Positions 7,009 through 13,769 of a DNA stretch of 44,031 nt are shown piece by piece. The position numbers were made by a program, and so were the translations under genes. The stretch spans positions 1 to 44,031 of the forward strand of contig PAVO01000003.1 of assembly GCA_002713215.1 (NCBI GenBank). The letters run 5' to 3'. The notes under the pieces are model-generated. The model did not search any database, was not told the origin of the DNA, and saw nothing but the letters and a program-made list of their open reading frames with translations. Source of the stretch: Crocinitomicaceae bacterium (GTDB lineage Bacteria > Bacteroidota > Bacteroidia > Flavobacteriales_G > Salibacteraceae). Positions within the stretch are counted from its first letter, which is position 1. Every line of letters starts with the position of its first letter.

Positions 7009-7028
7009 GTTAAAGCTGAAGCTTTAAC
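7009..7028. other. Hairpin with 8-base perfect stem and TGAA loop
   Basis: GTTAAAGC-TGAA-GCTTTAAC. No U-run follows, so it is not a classical intrinsic terminator for the metallopeptidase operon, though it may stabilise the transcript end. Confidence 0.4.
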
Positions 7029-7176
7029 CCAAAGCAAAGTAACATAACGCGAAACATTATAGGACAGAAGAGCTAGTTTTAGTATTTAGGGCTAAATTTT
7101 TATGTCTAAAAGCCGATTTGTTCGCATATATTATTTAGTGTTCAAATATTTTTTTTGATTTTTTAGCAACCATCTT

Positions 7177-7192
7177 GTTAGTATTCACTAAC
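7177..7192. promoter_or_regulatory. Probable TetR operator overlapping the tetR -7 box
   Basis: GTTAGT-ATTC-ACTAAC is an inverted repeat with perfect 6-base arms. It overlaps TAACTTTG at 7189-7196, an exact fit to the Bacteroidota TAnnTTTG box, located 5 bases before the tetR start codon. A near copy, 18 of 20 bases identical when reversed, lies at 7803-7822 upstream of the next gene. Two copies at the regulator and its operon strongly suggest autoregulation. Confidence 0.75.
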
Positions 7193-7200
7193 TTTGCATC

Positions 7201-7785
7201 ATGAATTTATCCAAAAGGCAAATAGAAATTGTAGAAGCGGCTACCAAACTTATTGGAGAAAAGGGTATTCAAAATCTTACTACTAAAAATCTTGCTTTAG
7301 AAATGGGATTTTCCGAACCTGCACTCTACCGACACTTTAGTGGTAAAACTGATATATTAAAAGCGGTACTGGTATACTATAAGGAAAAGCTAAAAAGTGG
7401 ATTGCAATCGGTATTAGAATCTCAACTAAACGGATTGGAAAAGTTGGAACAAATGATGAAATTTCAATTTAACCACTTCTCTAACAACCCTGCCGTTATC
7501 ATGGTCATTTTTGCTGAAACTAGTTTCCAATACGATAATGTGCTTTCAAAAATGGTGGTGGAAATATTGGAACAAAAGCAACTATTAGTTTCTCAAATTA
7601 TTAGAATGGGCCAAGATGGAGGAAGTATTAGAAAGGACATTGACGCAACTCAATTAGCAACATTAATCATGGGAAGTATGCGCTTTACTGTATTAAGATG
7701 GAGACTTTCTGATTTCAGTTTTGATTTAAGGAAGAAAGGTGTTTCTCTATGGCAATCGACTGAAAAATTGATAAAAAAGGGTTAA
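7201..7785 (+). CDS. TetR/AcrR-family transcriptional repressor
   Basis: A 194-aa regulator. The N-terminal helix-turn-helix is clear at about residues 27-46 (TKNLALEMGFSEPALYRHFS, followed by GKTDILKAVL). The C-terminal two-thirds is the helical ligand-binding and dimer domain, which cannot be assigned a ligand from sequence. It heads the same-strand DUF2141/RND/LolA-like/DUF1302-like run and ends 58 bases before it. Matching inverted repeats sit on its own promoter and in the gap after it, so it probably represses itself and that operon, releasing when an envelope-active lipid, drug or hydrophobic compound binds. The -7 box lies so close to the ATG that the transcript may have almost no leader. 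Confidence 0.92.
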   Translation: MNLSKRQIEIVEAATKLIGEKGIQNLTTKNLALEMGFSEPALYRHFSGKTDILKAVLVYYKEKLKSGLQSVLESQLNGLEKLEQMMKFQFNHFSNNPAVIMVIFAETSFQYDNVLSKMVVEILEQKQLLVSQIIRMGQDGGSIRKDIDATQLATLIMGSMRFTVLRWRLSDFSFDLRKKGVSLWQSTEKLIKKG

Positions 7786-7804
7786 AAAAAATTTGACTCA
7801 ACAA

Positions 7805-7820
7805 GTTAGTGAGTATTAAC
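7805..7820. promoter_or_regulatory. Second TetR operator upstream of the DUF2141-RND operon
   Basis: GTTAGTGAGTATTAAC, the imperfect second copy of the inverted repeat found on the tetR promoter. Over 20 bases the reversed site differs at only two positions from the site at 7175-7194. It lies 24 bases before the DUF2141 start codon, where a bound repressor would block transcription of the operon. Confidence 0.72.
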
Positions 7821-7843
7821 AAACAAAGGAATAAATAGAAAAC

Positions 7844-8302
7844 ATGATCTTCATTAAAAACGCTCCATCTCTTTTCGCTTTTGGCACCTTGCTTCTACTC
7901 TTGAGTTCATTTGCAGAGAAAATGCCAAACACTCATAACTTAACCATTACCGTCAACGACTTAAAAAACAACGTAGGAAGGCTTCAATTTACCCTTTACG
8001 ATACCGATGGATCTATACCTGACGAGCATTTTGAGAAGTATCATTTACAACTGACCTCCACAATTACGAACAACAGCTCAAGTGTTACTTTCAAACAACT
8101 ACCAAAAGGATTTTATGCTATTAACATTTTACACGACGAAAATGAAAATGGTAAAATTGAAAAAGGTTGGCTACTGCCTTTAGAAGGTATTGGTTTTTCC
8201 AACCTAACGTCCATCAACCCATTGAACAGGCCTAGTTATAAGAAAGCCAAGTTCCAACTTAAAAAAGACACCACCATAGAGGTGAAAATTATCTATATGT
8301 AA
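7844..8302 (+). CDS. DUF2141-family exported protein
   Basis: A 152-aa protein with an N-terminal hydrophobic segment (residues about 8-24, FAFGTLLLLLSSF) that looks like a signal peptide. The rest matches DUF2141: an immunoglobulin-like beta fold with LTITVNDLKNNVGRLQFTLY near the start and the family hallmark LPKGFYAINILHDENENGK, followed by GIGFSN. DUF2141 proteins are periplasmic and of unknown function. It is the first gene of the TetR-controlled operon and ends 9 bases before the transporter gene. A role as a periplasmic accessory of the RND transporter is a reasonable inference from gene order. Confidence 0.85.
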   Translation: MIFIKNAPSLFAFGTLLLLLSSFAEKMPNTHNLTITVNDLKNNVGRLQFTLYDTDGSIPDEHFEKYHLQLTSTITNNSSSVTFKQLPKGFYAINILHDENENGKIEKGWLLPLEGIGFSNLTSINPLNRPSYKKAKFQLKKDTTIEVKIIYM

Positions 8303-8311
8303 TCCTAGAAA

Positions 8312-10621
8312 ATGAAAAAAATTACAGAATTAGTACTTAAAAACTCCAAGCTAACACTTTTCCTTATCCTAATAGGTACTGCGGCGAGTATCTATAGCAT
8401 TGTTTCGAACTTCGCATTAGAAACCAACTTAGACACCTACATGCCGAAGGATCACCCAGCATTTGTTTATAGCGATAAGGCAGAAGAAATATTCGATATC
8501 CGAGATGCGATAATGATTGCCATTGAAAACAAAGACGGCATTTACAACACAGCTACCTTTCAAAAGATAAAAGATCTCACCAAAGAAATTCAACAACTTG
8601 ATGTGGTTGAGGACAAAGACGATGTACTCTCTCTCTATACTGCAGACAACATAAAAGGTTCCGAAGAAGGCTTAGAGATTAAGGCGTTTTATAAACGAGT
8701 TCCTAAAAGTAAGGATCAGTTTGATGAAATTGAGAATGGAGTTGTCAGTAACGAAATGGTTTACAAACGAATAGTATCGGAAGATGGTACTTCTACCCTA
8801 ATATTTACAAAAATTAAAGAAGACAGTTTTACTGAGGAACTCTATTATGAAATATTAGCTATAGCAGGTAAATACGAAGGCGATGGGGACAAAATATACG
8901 TCGCTGGACAACCAATTGTAGAGGGAACCATGGCCATTTTAATGCCTTCCGACATGAAGAAAATGTTCCCAGTAGTATTGCTTCTCATTGTAGTTGTGCT
9001 ATTCATAGTGCTACGCAGCCTCAAGGCTACCATTATCTCAATGATAGTAGTCATTTTTTCTTCTATCTGGACTTTTGGGTTAATGCTCGGTGTTGGTATT
9101 CCGGTTTATGCGCCAAGCTCGCTTATCCCTGTAATGCTCATTGCTATTGGGGTAGCCGATACTATTCACCTCTTCAGTCATTTGCAATTGATGATTCAAA
9201 AGCATCCAAATTGGAGCAAAGAACAGTTGATTACCAACATGACCACAGAAATGTTTATGCCCGTTATGATGACCTCAGTTACCACATCGGTTGGCTTTCT
9301 TTCGCTATTAACATCAGACATTCTTCCTATAAAATATTTTGCTGCCTTTACGGCATTTGGAGTTATGATGGCCATGTTCTTTTCATTGGTTTTAATTCCT
9401 GCTGCAATTACCGTTTTAGGACTGCCCAGTGCTCCCAAAAAGAAAGAAGGTGAAGAAGACGATTTCTTTGCCAAACACGCCAAAGGTTTTGCCAATGGCA
9501 TTGTAAAGCAACGGAAATTGGTGATTGGCGCTACCCTATTAGTCATAATTTTCTTTGGAATAGGAATGTCTAAAGTTTGGATAAATTCCAGCTTTTTAGA
9601 GCGTTTCCCAGATGATGATCCACTTGTGACCACTGATGCATTTGTTAATGCTAACTTCCTTGGAACGACAACAATTAACGTCATTTTAGAAGCCGACCAA
9701 GTTGATAAATTTAAAAACCCTGAAGCGCTTGAGCTTATTGATAAGGTGGCGTTGGAAGTTCAAAATAACAACGCCATTGTTGGCGGTGGTTTATCGGTGG
9801 TCGATTTCATTAAAAGAATGAACAAAGTATTGCATGAAGATCGTGAAGAATACTATTCTGTACCAAACGATCAGGACTTAATTGCACAATATTTCTTACT
9901 TTATGAAATGAGCGGAGGCTCCGATAGGCTTTGGGATGTTGTTAGCGATGATTTTAAAACTGCAAACCTCCAGTTTCAGTTAAAAGGAGATAACTCAATT
10001 GGACTGAACGGGGCCATTGAATCCATTGAGAAATATAGAAATCAATTTAAAGATATTGGCATTGAATTAAACTTTGCAGGGAGTGGCTATAAGGTGTTGG
10101 TATTTAATGACTTAATTCTTGTTGGTCAAGTAAAAAGTTTAGCCTATTCTTTCCTCATTGTTATCGTGCTTTTGTCTCTCATGTTCCGAAGTTTTAAATT
10201 GGGATTAATTGGCACCATTCCCATTTTTATAACTACTATTATTTCATTCGGTGTATTGGGGTGGCTAAACATACCTCTAGAAACCACTACCGCACTTATA
10301 TCTAGTATTGCCATTGGCATTGGAATAGACTACGCGGTACACTTTATAGACCGCTATAAGATTAACGCGCTAGCCAGCCAAAACATAGAAGAGACTGTTG
10401 GGGAAACCATGGCCCACTCTGGACGAGCTATTTCATTTAACGCAGTGGTTGTCATTCTTGGCTTTCTGATACTTACTTTTTCTGCCTTTAAACCCAATAT
10501 AGCCATGGGCGCCATTGTTTCCCTAAACATGCTAACGAGCTTTATAGCTACGGTAACCCTCATGTTTATGATACTCTACACAAGCAAATACTTTTTTAAA
10601 AATAAATCTAAAAACAAATAA
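8312..10621 (+). CDS. RND/MMPL-type membrane transporter with two sterol-sensing-like domains
   Basis: A 769-aa inner-membrane protein of the 'predicted exporter, RND superfamily' type rather than the AcrB drug pump (about 1,050 aa). It has the internal duplication of that family: a first membrane helix at 12-32, a periplasmic domain, a five-to-six-helix bundle at about 215-365, another helix at about 400-420, a second periplasmic domain, and a second bundle at about 612-765. Charged residues inside the bundles, D283 in GVADTIH and D673 in GIGIDYAVHF, are the expected proton-relay positions. Such proteins move lipids or hydrophobic molecules and often travel with LolA-like and DUF1302/DUF1329 genes, as here. 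The substrate is unknown. It ends one base before the next gene's start region, so translation is coupled. Confidence 0.88.
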   Translation: MKKITELVLKNSKLTLFLILIGTAASIYSIVSNFALETNLDTYMPKDHPAFVYSDKAEEIFDIRDAIMIAIENKDGIYNTATFQKIKDLTKEIQQLDVVEDKDDVLSLYTADNIKGSEEGLEIKAFYKRVPKSKDQFDEIENGVVSNEMVYKRIVSEDGTSTLIFTKIKEDSFTEELYYEILAIAGKYEGDGDKIYVAGQPIVEGTMAILMPSDMKKMFPVVLLLIVVVLFIVLRSLKATIISMIVVIFSSIWTFGLMLGVGIPVYAPSSLIPVMLIAIGVADTIHLFSHLQLMIQKHPNWSKEQLITNMTTEMFMPVMMTSVTTSVGFLSLLTSDILPIKYFAAFTAFGVMMAMFFSLVLIPAAITVLGLPSAPKKKEGEEDDFFAKHAKGFANGIVKQRKLVIGATLLVIIFFGIGMSKVWINSSFLERFPDDDPLVTTDAFVNANFLGTTTINVILEADQVDKFKNPEALELIDKVALEVQNNNAIVGGGLSVVDFIKRMNKVLHEDREEYYSVPNDQDLIAQYFLLYEMSGGSDRLWDVVSDDFKTANLQFQLKGDNSIGLNGAIESIEKYRNQFKDIGIELNFAGSGYKVLVFNDLILVGQVKSLAYSFLIVIVLLSLMFRSFKLGLIGTIPIFITTIISFGVLGWLNIPLETTTALISSIAIGIGIDYAVHFIDRYKINALASQNIEETVGETMAHSGRAISFNAVVVILGFLILTFSAFKPNIAMGAIVSLNMLTSFIATVTLMFMILYTSKYFFKNKSKNK

Positions 10622-10622
10622 T

Positions 10623-11393
10623 ATGAAAACTCTAGTTCTAAGCACAACTATAGCACTTCTGCTACTCTCTGGAACATACTTACAGGCGCAAACAGCTAAA
10701 GAAATAGCCTATAAAGTTTATAACCGGAAAGCACCAAAAAATGGTGAAAGCGATATGACCATGACCCTCATCAATAAAAAAGGGAATAAACGGGTAAGAA
10801 ACCTGCACCAATTCTTCATTGATTTAGGATCTATAGAAAAACAGATTATGTTCTTCACCGCACCTGCAGACGTAAAAAACACCTCTTTTATGAATTGGAC
10901 CTATGATGAAGCCGATAAAGAGGACGATCAGTGGCTGTATTTACCTGCACTTATGAAGGTGAAACGAATCTCTAGCTCTAGCAAGGATAACGATTTTATG
11001 GGCTCAGACTTTACCTATGAAGACATGGAAAAACGCAGCCCAGAACGTGATAATCAAATACTGATTGGAAGCGAAAACCTGAACGGAGAAAGTCATTGGG
11101 TGATAGAAGCCACCCCGAAAGAAGAAGGGCAATATGCTAAGCGAAAGGTTTGGGTTTCAAAGAGTAAAAGCATTCCTTCTAAAATAGAATTTTATGATGA
11201 AGGCAATGAGCTTTTAAAAGTGCTTACAATCACAGAAACTCAGCTAATAAAAGGCTATTGGGTTGTTGTAAAGCAAGAAATGAAAAATGTACAAAAAAAT
11301 CACAAAACGGTTATTTCATTGATGAACATAAAAGTTGAAAGCGGTATTACCGAGGAAAAATTCACACAACGAGAAATGGAAAGAGGTTTATAA
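10623..11393 (+). CDS. LolA/DUF1329-like outer-membrane lipoprotein-sorting protein
   Basis: A 256-aa exported protein. Residues 1-22 form a signal peptide (LVLSTTIALLLLSGTYLQAQ). The body matches the 'outer membrane lipoprotein-sorting protein' family (LolA/LolB-like half-barrel): an early MTMTLINKKGNKRVR strand pair, then FFTAPADVKNTSFM, DQWLYLPALMKVKRI and GSDFTYEDME. It is not the housekeeping LolA, which is shorter and lacks these blocks. In RND operons this type of protein likely shuttles a lipid or other hydrophobic substrate through the periplasm between the RND pump and the outer membrane. It starts one base after the transporter stop. The chaperone role is family knowledge; the substrate is not known. 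Confidence 0.85.
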   Translation: MKTLVLSTTIALLLLSGTYLQAQTAKEIAYKVYNRKAPKNGESDMTMTLINKKGNKRVRNLHQFFIDLGSIEKQIMFFTAPADVKNTSFMNWTYDEADKEDDQWLYLPALMKVKRISSSSKDNDFMGSDFTYEDMEKRSPERDNQILIGSENLNGESHWVIEATPKEEGQYAKRKVWVSKSKSIPSKIEFYDEGNELLKVLTITETQLIKGYWVVVKQEMKNVQKNHKTVISLMNIKVESGITEEKFTQREMERGL

Positions 11394-11438
11394 TCATAAA
11401 ACCCATCTCTACTCTATGACACTTTAAAACCAAAAATT

Positions 11439-11732
11439 ATGGTAACTAAAAACATACTAGGAAATCTTTCATACGAAGGATTTAAGACACATAAATTAGT
11501 CTCTAACGAAAGCGGAAACGTACTATTAATTTCATTGGAAAAAGGAAGTGAACTGAAGGAGCATAAATCAAATACGGATGCAAGTATCTTGATTTTGGAA
11601 GGAGAAGTGATTTTTAAGATCAATGGCACAAATTATACACTGGTTTCCCACGATTTGTATTCGTTTAAAAAAGATAATATACATGCGATAGAAGCAATTC
11701 AAAACTCCAAGTTAATTCTTATAAAGTCATGA
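11439..11732 (+). CDS. Small cupin-domain protein
   Basis: A 97-aa single-domain cupin. The fold is seen in the strands LISLEKGSELKEHKS, ILILEGEVIFKINGTNY and LYSFKKDNIHAIEAI. The first metal-site motif is degenerate (ELKEHKSNTDAS has one histidine and no HxH), while the second motif keeps the histidine of DNIHAIEA, so metal binding is doubtful. There is no signal peptide, so it is cytoplasmic. It lies inside the envelope operon, and its stop overlaps the start of the next gene by four bases (ATGA). It might sense or bind a small ligand for the system, but no function can be named. Confidence 0.75.
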   Translation: MVTKNILGNLSYEGFKTHKLVSNESGNVLLISLEKGSELKEHKSNTDASILILEGEVIFKINGTNYTLVSHDLYSFKKDNIHAIEAIQNSKLILIKS

Positions 11733-12976
11733 ATCGTCTTATCTACATAGCTTTAATAGGAGTCTTGGGGTCAGCATCATTATTTGGGCAGGCTCAAGAA
11801 AAAACTCCTAAGCCTGAATTGGATGGCTTTATGAGAAACTATACTGGAGTACTCTATGAAACTGGGGACTTTAGTATTGTCCAAAATACATTGGACATTA
11901 CCCTTAAACACAAGAGAAAGAACATTTCATTTTTGGCAAATGGATTCTATTATCAGTACTTCAACCAAAAAGATTATTTCGATTTTAGGGAGTTGTATAT
12001 GGATGTCCACAGTAAAAAAGTAGATGTTAGAATTGGTCGTCAACAAATTGTTTGGGGACAGGCCGATGGTGTGTTTATTACGGATATTGTTTCCCCACTT
12101 AACTTAACCGAATTTTTGTTGTGGGATTTCAATGAGATAAGAATGGGTGTCAACGCTGTTAAATTCAAATACTACCCTACTCAAGATCAAACTTTTGAGC
12201 TGGTATGGATTCCCATTTTCACGCCTTCTATAGTGCCCAGTGGGAATTCAATTTGGAAACCACAACGGGACTTTCCCGCCCCACCTAGTTTCGATTCTTC
12301 CAAAATAGCAGTTCCATCTAACATTGAGAATAGTGAGTTTTTTGCCCGTTATTCTTTGAGTAAGTCTGCTTTTGATTTACAACTCATTGGTACCTATACC
12401 TGGGAGGACTTGCCGAGTATAAGTGTTCAGAAAAACGTTGATACTAATATGGCTTTAACTGGCATTACAATAACTCCAGAACATAAAAGACTATGTATGG
12501 CTGGAGGTAATGTTAGCGCTGACTTGCTAGGTTTTATTGCACGAGGAGAGGTTGCTTATTACCATGGAAAACAATTTCAGACTGCTGACCCTATGGATTC
12601 TGATGCCCTTATTCAAAAAGACTATTTGAATTATGTAGTTGGATTAGATAAAAGTATGGGTACCTGGAAGTTAAGTGGCCAGTTTATTCAAAAGGTAATT
12701 TTCGACTACAATGAAAACATCCTAGAGGATGAAATAGGAAATTTAATGACCGTAATGGTAAACAAATCCATGTTTAGAGAACAAGTTAGGCTAGAGCTTT
12801 TTAGCTATATCGGATTAACTGATGAAGATGCTTTGGTTAGGATTCGTGGCTACTATTTTCCATATGATGGCATAAGCATTGAATTGGGTACCAACCTTTT
12901 CTTAGGAGATAAAGGCACCTTTGGTCAATATCACAATAACAGTATGATTTACACACGAATTAAATACAGTTTTTAA
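11729..12976 (+). CDS. DUF1302-like outer-membrane beta-barrel protein
   Basis: A 415-aa protein with a signal peptide at residues 1-22 (LIYIALIGVLGSASLFGQAQ). The remainder is made of alternating amphipathic strands ending in an aromatic residue (IYTRIKYSF at the C-terminus), typical of a barrel inserted by BamA. The stretch KVDVRIGRQQIVWGQADGVF followed by DIVSPLNL resembles DUF1302 proteins, which accompany RND and DUF1329/LolA-like genes in many Gram-negative bacteria. It would be the outer-membrane end of the transport route. The gene overlaps the cupin by four bases. The family call is by motif and context and is moderately sure; the substrate is unknown. Confidence 0.75.
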   Translation: MNRLIYIALIGVLGSASLFGQAQEKTPKPELDGFMRNYTGVLYETGDFSIVQNTLDITLKHKRKNISFLANGFYYQYFNQKDYFDFRELYMDVHSKKVDVRIGRQQIVWGQADGVFITDIVSPLNLTEFLLWDFNEIRMGVNAVKFKYYPTQDQTFELVWIPIFTPSIVPSGNSIWKPQRDFPAPPSFDSSKIAVPSNIENSEFFARYSLSKSAFDLQLIGTYTWEDLPSISVQKNVDTNMALTGITITPEHKRLCMAGGNVSADLLGFIARGEVAYYHGKQFQTADPMDSDALIQKDYLNYVVGLDKSMGTWKLSGQFIQKVIFDYNENILEDEIGNLMTVMVNKSMFREQVRLELFSYIGLTDEDALVRIRGYYFPYDGISIELGTNLFLGDKGTFGQYHNNSMIYTRIKYSF

Positions 12977-12987
12977 TAATAACAATA

Positions 12988-13437
12988 ATGAAAAACAAAA
13001 TGATGAAGACAGTTTTTATCCTCTTGACAATAACCTTCTTTTCCTTGAATGTAGTTTGCAATACGAATAAGTCTAATTCTCCAATAATTGAGCAGCATGA
13101 GCAAGAAGGTCAATTGAAACTCAACAACGGAAAACGCTGGAAGGCAAATATTGAAACTAGCAATGGCGTTAATGGAATGATTAAGTTAATGGAGTCTTTT
13201 ACGGCAAGTAAAAATCCTAAGGACTACAATAAATTGTCCAAAGAATTACGCGCGGAAATGAATACCATTTTTGATAAATGTTCTATGAAAGGAGAGGCAC
13301 ACGATAATTTACACGCATTTTTAGTTCCGATTTTCGGATACTTAAAAGAACTAAATTCTGATGAGATTGACACTTGTAATAATGGTTTTAATTCAATGGA
13401 TAAACAACTGAAGTTGTACAAGGATTATTTTGAGTAG
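12988..13437 (+). CDS. Small exported protein of unknown function, end of the RND operon
   Basis: A 149-aa protein with an N-terminal signal-like segment (TVFILLTITFFSLNVVC). The cysteine after it could be a lipoprotein acceptor, though the lipobox is poor. The body is helical and has a compact motif with possible metal or heme ligands: FDKCSMKGEAHDNLHAFLVP (one Cys, two His). Similar small proteins occur in Flavobacteriia and are annotated only as hypothetical. It starts 11 bases after the barrel gene and is the last gene before a 330-base gap, so it belongs to the same transcript. The Cys/His cluster suggests a ligand-binding role, but I cannot assign one. Confidence 0.75.
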   Translation: MKNKMMKTVFILLTITFFSLNVVCNTNKSNSPIIEQHEQEGQLKLNNGKRWKANIETSNGVNGMIKLMESFTASKNPKDYNKLSKELRAEMNTIFDKCSMKGEAHDNLHAFLVPIFGYLKELNSDEIDTCNNGFNSMDKQLKLYKDYFE

Positions 13438-13769
13438 TGAACCTATGAAGAAAATATAGACCCTAATGATTAATTATAGTTATAGCTCCACTCTGTTTCG
13501 GCTATTAAGTGTTCCGCTTTGCAAGACAAAAGAATTGGTTGAAACCGTAAAGAATTTACGTTCTGTAATAAAAAGAGAGAGAACGGCAAAGCCCTCACGC
13601 AAGCAATTTCAGGCCCGATTTAGGCTGTTTTTACAGAGCCTTAAACTTTCCAAATCACGCTGATAGTGTGCTCAGAAGAGCGAAACTACATTAACATGAT
13701 GTAGCCCTTTACTGAGCATTTAACTAATTAAATAGCAATGCACGCTTAACCTAACTTCTCCTACTTCAT
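13438..13769. other. Intergenic stretch with a nested hairpin
   Basis: A 65-codon open frame (13466-13663) has no recognisable features and is probably not a gene. A nested inverted repeat lies at 13669-13718. The stretch separates the convergent RND operon and TonB-receptor operon. Confidence 0.5.
13669..13718. other. Nested stem-loop between convergent operons
   Basis: Outer arms TGCTCAG (13669-13675) and CTGAGCA (13712-13718) enclose inner arms CTACAT (13686-13691) and ATGTAG (13699-13704). No clear U-run follows on either strand, so it may be a structured 3' end, an element remnant or a weak bidirectional terminator. Confidence 0.4.

Larger units (their letters stand above)
6754..7200. 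other. Intergenic stretch with a GC-rich foldable element and a hairpin
   Basis: No convincing ORF. From 6792 to 6872 lies a block much richer in G and C than its surroundings, bounded by GCGTG and CACGC, with internal GCCC...GGGC (6796-6812) and CCCC...GGGG (6832-6850) pairings. It resembles an interspersed structured element that I recall, without certainty, from other Bacteroidota genomes. A separate hairpin follows at 7009-7028. The last 60 bases hold the tetR promoter and operator. Confidence 0.5.

Noticed and set aside
9196-9684. 162-aa open frame on the minus strand
   Set aside because: Lies wholly inside the RND transporter gene in antisense; a shadow of its hydrophobic codons.
13466-13663. 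65-aa open frame on the plus strand
   Set aside because: No recognisable motif, no signal peptide, basic composition typical of chance frames, and the region has hairpins rather than coding character.
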